DNA of 35,338 nucleotides, taken from positions 1 through 35,338 of the forward strand of contig JAFMMO010000012.1 of the NCBI GenBank assembly GCA_017859655.1, written 5' to 3'. This document shows positions 34,042 to 35,338 of this stretch, piece by piece. The stretch is from Pseudomonadota bacterium (GTDB lineage: Bacteria > Planctomycetota > UBA8108 > UBA1146). A program made the position numbers and the translations under genes. The notes beneath the pieces were generated by a model that saw only the letters and a program-made list of their open reading frames with translations, searched no databases and was not told where the DNA came from. How positions within the stretch are numbered: position 1 is the first letter of the stretch; every line of letters begins with the position of its first letter.

Positions 34042-35338
34042 ATGTCGATCGACATTCTCGACCGGAAGGTCGGCCGGATCGCGGTGATCGGCTCGGGCCA
34101 GATCGGTCCGGACATCGCCCTGCACTTCAGCAAGGTCTTCGCGCCGCAAGGCACCCCCGTCGTCGTCGTGGACATCTCCGAGGAGGCCCTCGCCGCCGGC
34201 CGCGCGAAGCTCGACAAGAAGGTCGATCGCGGAGTCGCGAGCGGTGCGTTCACCGAGGAGGGCGGCGCCGCGATGAAGGAGAACGTGACCTTCACCACCG
34301 ACTACGAGCAGGTCCGGGGGAGCGACCTCGTGGTGGAGGCCGCCACCGAGGACCGGGAGCTCAAGGGCCGGATCTTCTCGCAGATCGAGGCGCTCGTGGA
34401 TGACGGGGCGATCCTCTGCTCGAACAGCTCACACCTCGAGCCGGAGGTGATCTTCGAGCCGATCGCCCGGAAGGACCGCACCCTCGTGGTCCACTACTTC
34501 TTCCCCGCCGAGCGCAACCCGATCGTCGAGGTCGTGCCCGGGGCGGAGACCGCGCCCGAGATCGGTCGGGCCGTCGCGGACTTCTACGAGGCGATCGGGA
34601 AGGTCCCGATCACCGTCGGGAGCCGCTACGGCTACGCGATCGACCCCATCTTCGAGGGGCTCTTCCTCGCCTCCGCCCTGCTGGTCGAGGAGGGGGTCGC
34701 CACGAGCCGGGAGGTGGACGCGGTCGCGTGCGAGGCGCTCGGCTACACCGTCGGGCCGTTCACCGCGATGAACCTCACCGGCGGGAACCCCATCACGAAC
34801 GTCGGCCTCGATCACTACACGACGAAGATCCACGGCTGGTTCCGCTCCCCCAGCATCCTGAAGGACGCGGTCGCCGCCGGCACGGCCTGGGAGACCCCGG
34901 CGAGGGGCGAGACGGTCGAGGTGGACGAGGCGAAGCGGGTCGCCGTGACGGAGGCCCTCCGCGGAGCGTACTTCGGCATCGTCGGCGAGATCGTCGACTC
35001 CGGCATCTCGAACGTCGCCGATCTCGACATGGCGGTGGAGATCGCCCTCGACATGTTCGCGCCGTTCCGACTGATGAACCGTCTCGGGGTCGGGGAGACC
35101 CTGCGCCTCGTGACCCAGTACGCCGAGCGGAACCCGGGCTTCCCGGTCCCCGCCTGCATCCGCGCCCAAGCCGATGCGGATGTCCCCTTCGAGATCCCGA
35201 CCGTCCTGCGTCGGGACATCGATGAGGTCGCGGTGATCACCATCCGCCGCCCCAAGGCCCTCAACGCCCTGAATGACGAGGCGTTCTCCCAGATCGAGCG
35301 CCACATCGCCGAGGTCGAGGCGGACCCCTCCGTCGTCG
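34042..35338 (+). CDS. 3-hydroxyacyl-CoA dehydrogenase / enoyl-CoA hydratase fusion, dehydrogenase first (3' end missing)
   Basis: The frame is open from ATG 34042 (GAGGAG upstream) to the end of the window, 432 codons. Residues about 11-195 form the NAD-binding domain with GSGQIGPDIA (17-26) in place of the common GAGxMGxGIA; H151 in HYFFPAERNPIVEVV is the likely catalytic His. The C-terminal dehydrogenase domain (about 200-385) follows. From about residue 394 a crotonase domain starts (VAVITIRRPKALNALND). The order is the reverse of FadB/FadJ, in which the hydratase comes first; dehydrogenase-first fusions are known as crotonyl-CoA hydratase/3-hydroxybutyryl-CoA dehydrogenase in archaea of the hydroxypropionate/hydroxybutyrate cycles. 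Role: beta-oxidation or a related CoA pathway. Confidence 0.88.
   Translation, partial: MSIDILDRKVGRIAVIGSGQIGPDIALHFSKVFAPQGTPVVVVDISEEALAAGRAKLDKKVDRGVASGAFTEEGGAAMKENVTFTTDYEQVRGSDLVVEAATEDRELKGRIFSQIEALVDDGAILCSNSSHLEPEVIFEPIARKDRTLVVHYFFPAERNPIVEVVPGAETAPEIGRAVADFYEAIGKVPITVGSRYGYAIDPIFEGLFLASALLVEEGVATSREVDAVACEALGYTVGPFTAMNLTGGNPITNVGLDHYTTKIHGWFRSPSILKDAVAAGTAWETPARGETVEVDEAKRVAVTEALRGAYFGIVGEIVDSGISNVADLDMAVEIALDMFAPFRLMNRLGVGETLRLVTQYAERNPGFPVPACIRAQADADVPFEIPTVLRRDIDEVAVITIRRPKALNALNDEAFSQIERHIAEVEADPSVV

Overview
The window is very GC-rich (about 70% by eye), gene-dense, and probably from the Planctomycetota. The main evidence is three exported proteins with planctomycete-style dockerin-like repeats (RGDxNxDGxxNIAD...LxYLF, then CLDAxDxNDDGxxNIAD...). 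Supporting evidence is an arabinose-5-phosphate isomerase (Kdo/LPS outer membrane), long exported proteins of unknown role, and frequent GTG/TTG starts. No rRNA, confirmed tRNA, insertion sequence, integrase or CRISPR array was seen.

Layout. Bases 1-2266: the 3' end of larC (nickel-pincer cofactor), overlapped by an ECF sigma factor, a one-TM presumed anti-sigma factor and a small exported protein. Bases 2470-7434: a tightly coupled aspartate-pathway operon, hom-thrC-thrB-lysC plus a small unknown gene, closed by a 17-bp terminator. Bases 7510-12157: a reverse-strand peroxiredoxin, then a forward group of exported proteins (an N-terminal dockerin-like protein, an HtrA-type protease with four PDZ-like domains, and a shorter HtrA-like protein that has lost catalytic His and Ser). 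Bases 12308-17779: gcvP (reverse) divergent from pruA and an ICMT-like methyltransferase. Bases 17776-20890: kdsD (reverse) divergent from a membrane-anchored SirB1/transglutaminase-like TPR protein. Bases 21291-24434: a multidomain exported metzincin protease with cohesin-like repeats and a C-terminal dockerin-like module. Bases 24495-29529: a UvrD/PcrA helicase (reverse) divergent from a glycosylasparaginase-ggt gene pair. Bases 29530-32494: a cohesin-like/dockerin-like surface protein flanked on both sides by long, hairpin-rich non-coding DNA. Bases 32495-35338: a carboxylesterase, an RsuA-type pseudouridine synthase, and the start of a dehydrogenase-first 3-hydroxyacyl-CoA dehydrogenase/enoyl-CoA hydratase fusion that runs off the end.

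How they fit together. The housekeeping parts are amino-acid metabolism: threonine/lysine branch synthesis, glycine cleavage and proline catabolism. The accessory theme is the cell envelope and exterior: cohesin-like and dockerin-like modules on three proteins, a protease/pseudoprotease pair, a secreted metalloprotease, and two exported Ntn-hydrolases. The most promising unexplained material is the structured non-coding DNA around 30175-32022, the cohesin/dockerin-like surface set, the HtrA/pseudo-HtrA pair, and a hairpin that buries the ribosome-binding site of the glycosylasparaginase gene. All functional calls come from reading motifs by eye; no database search was run.
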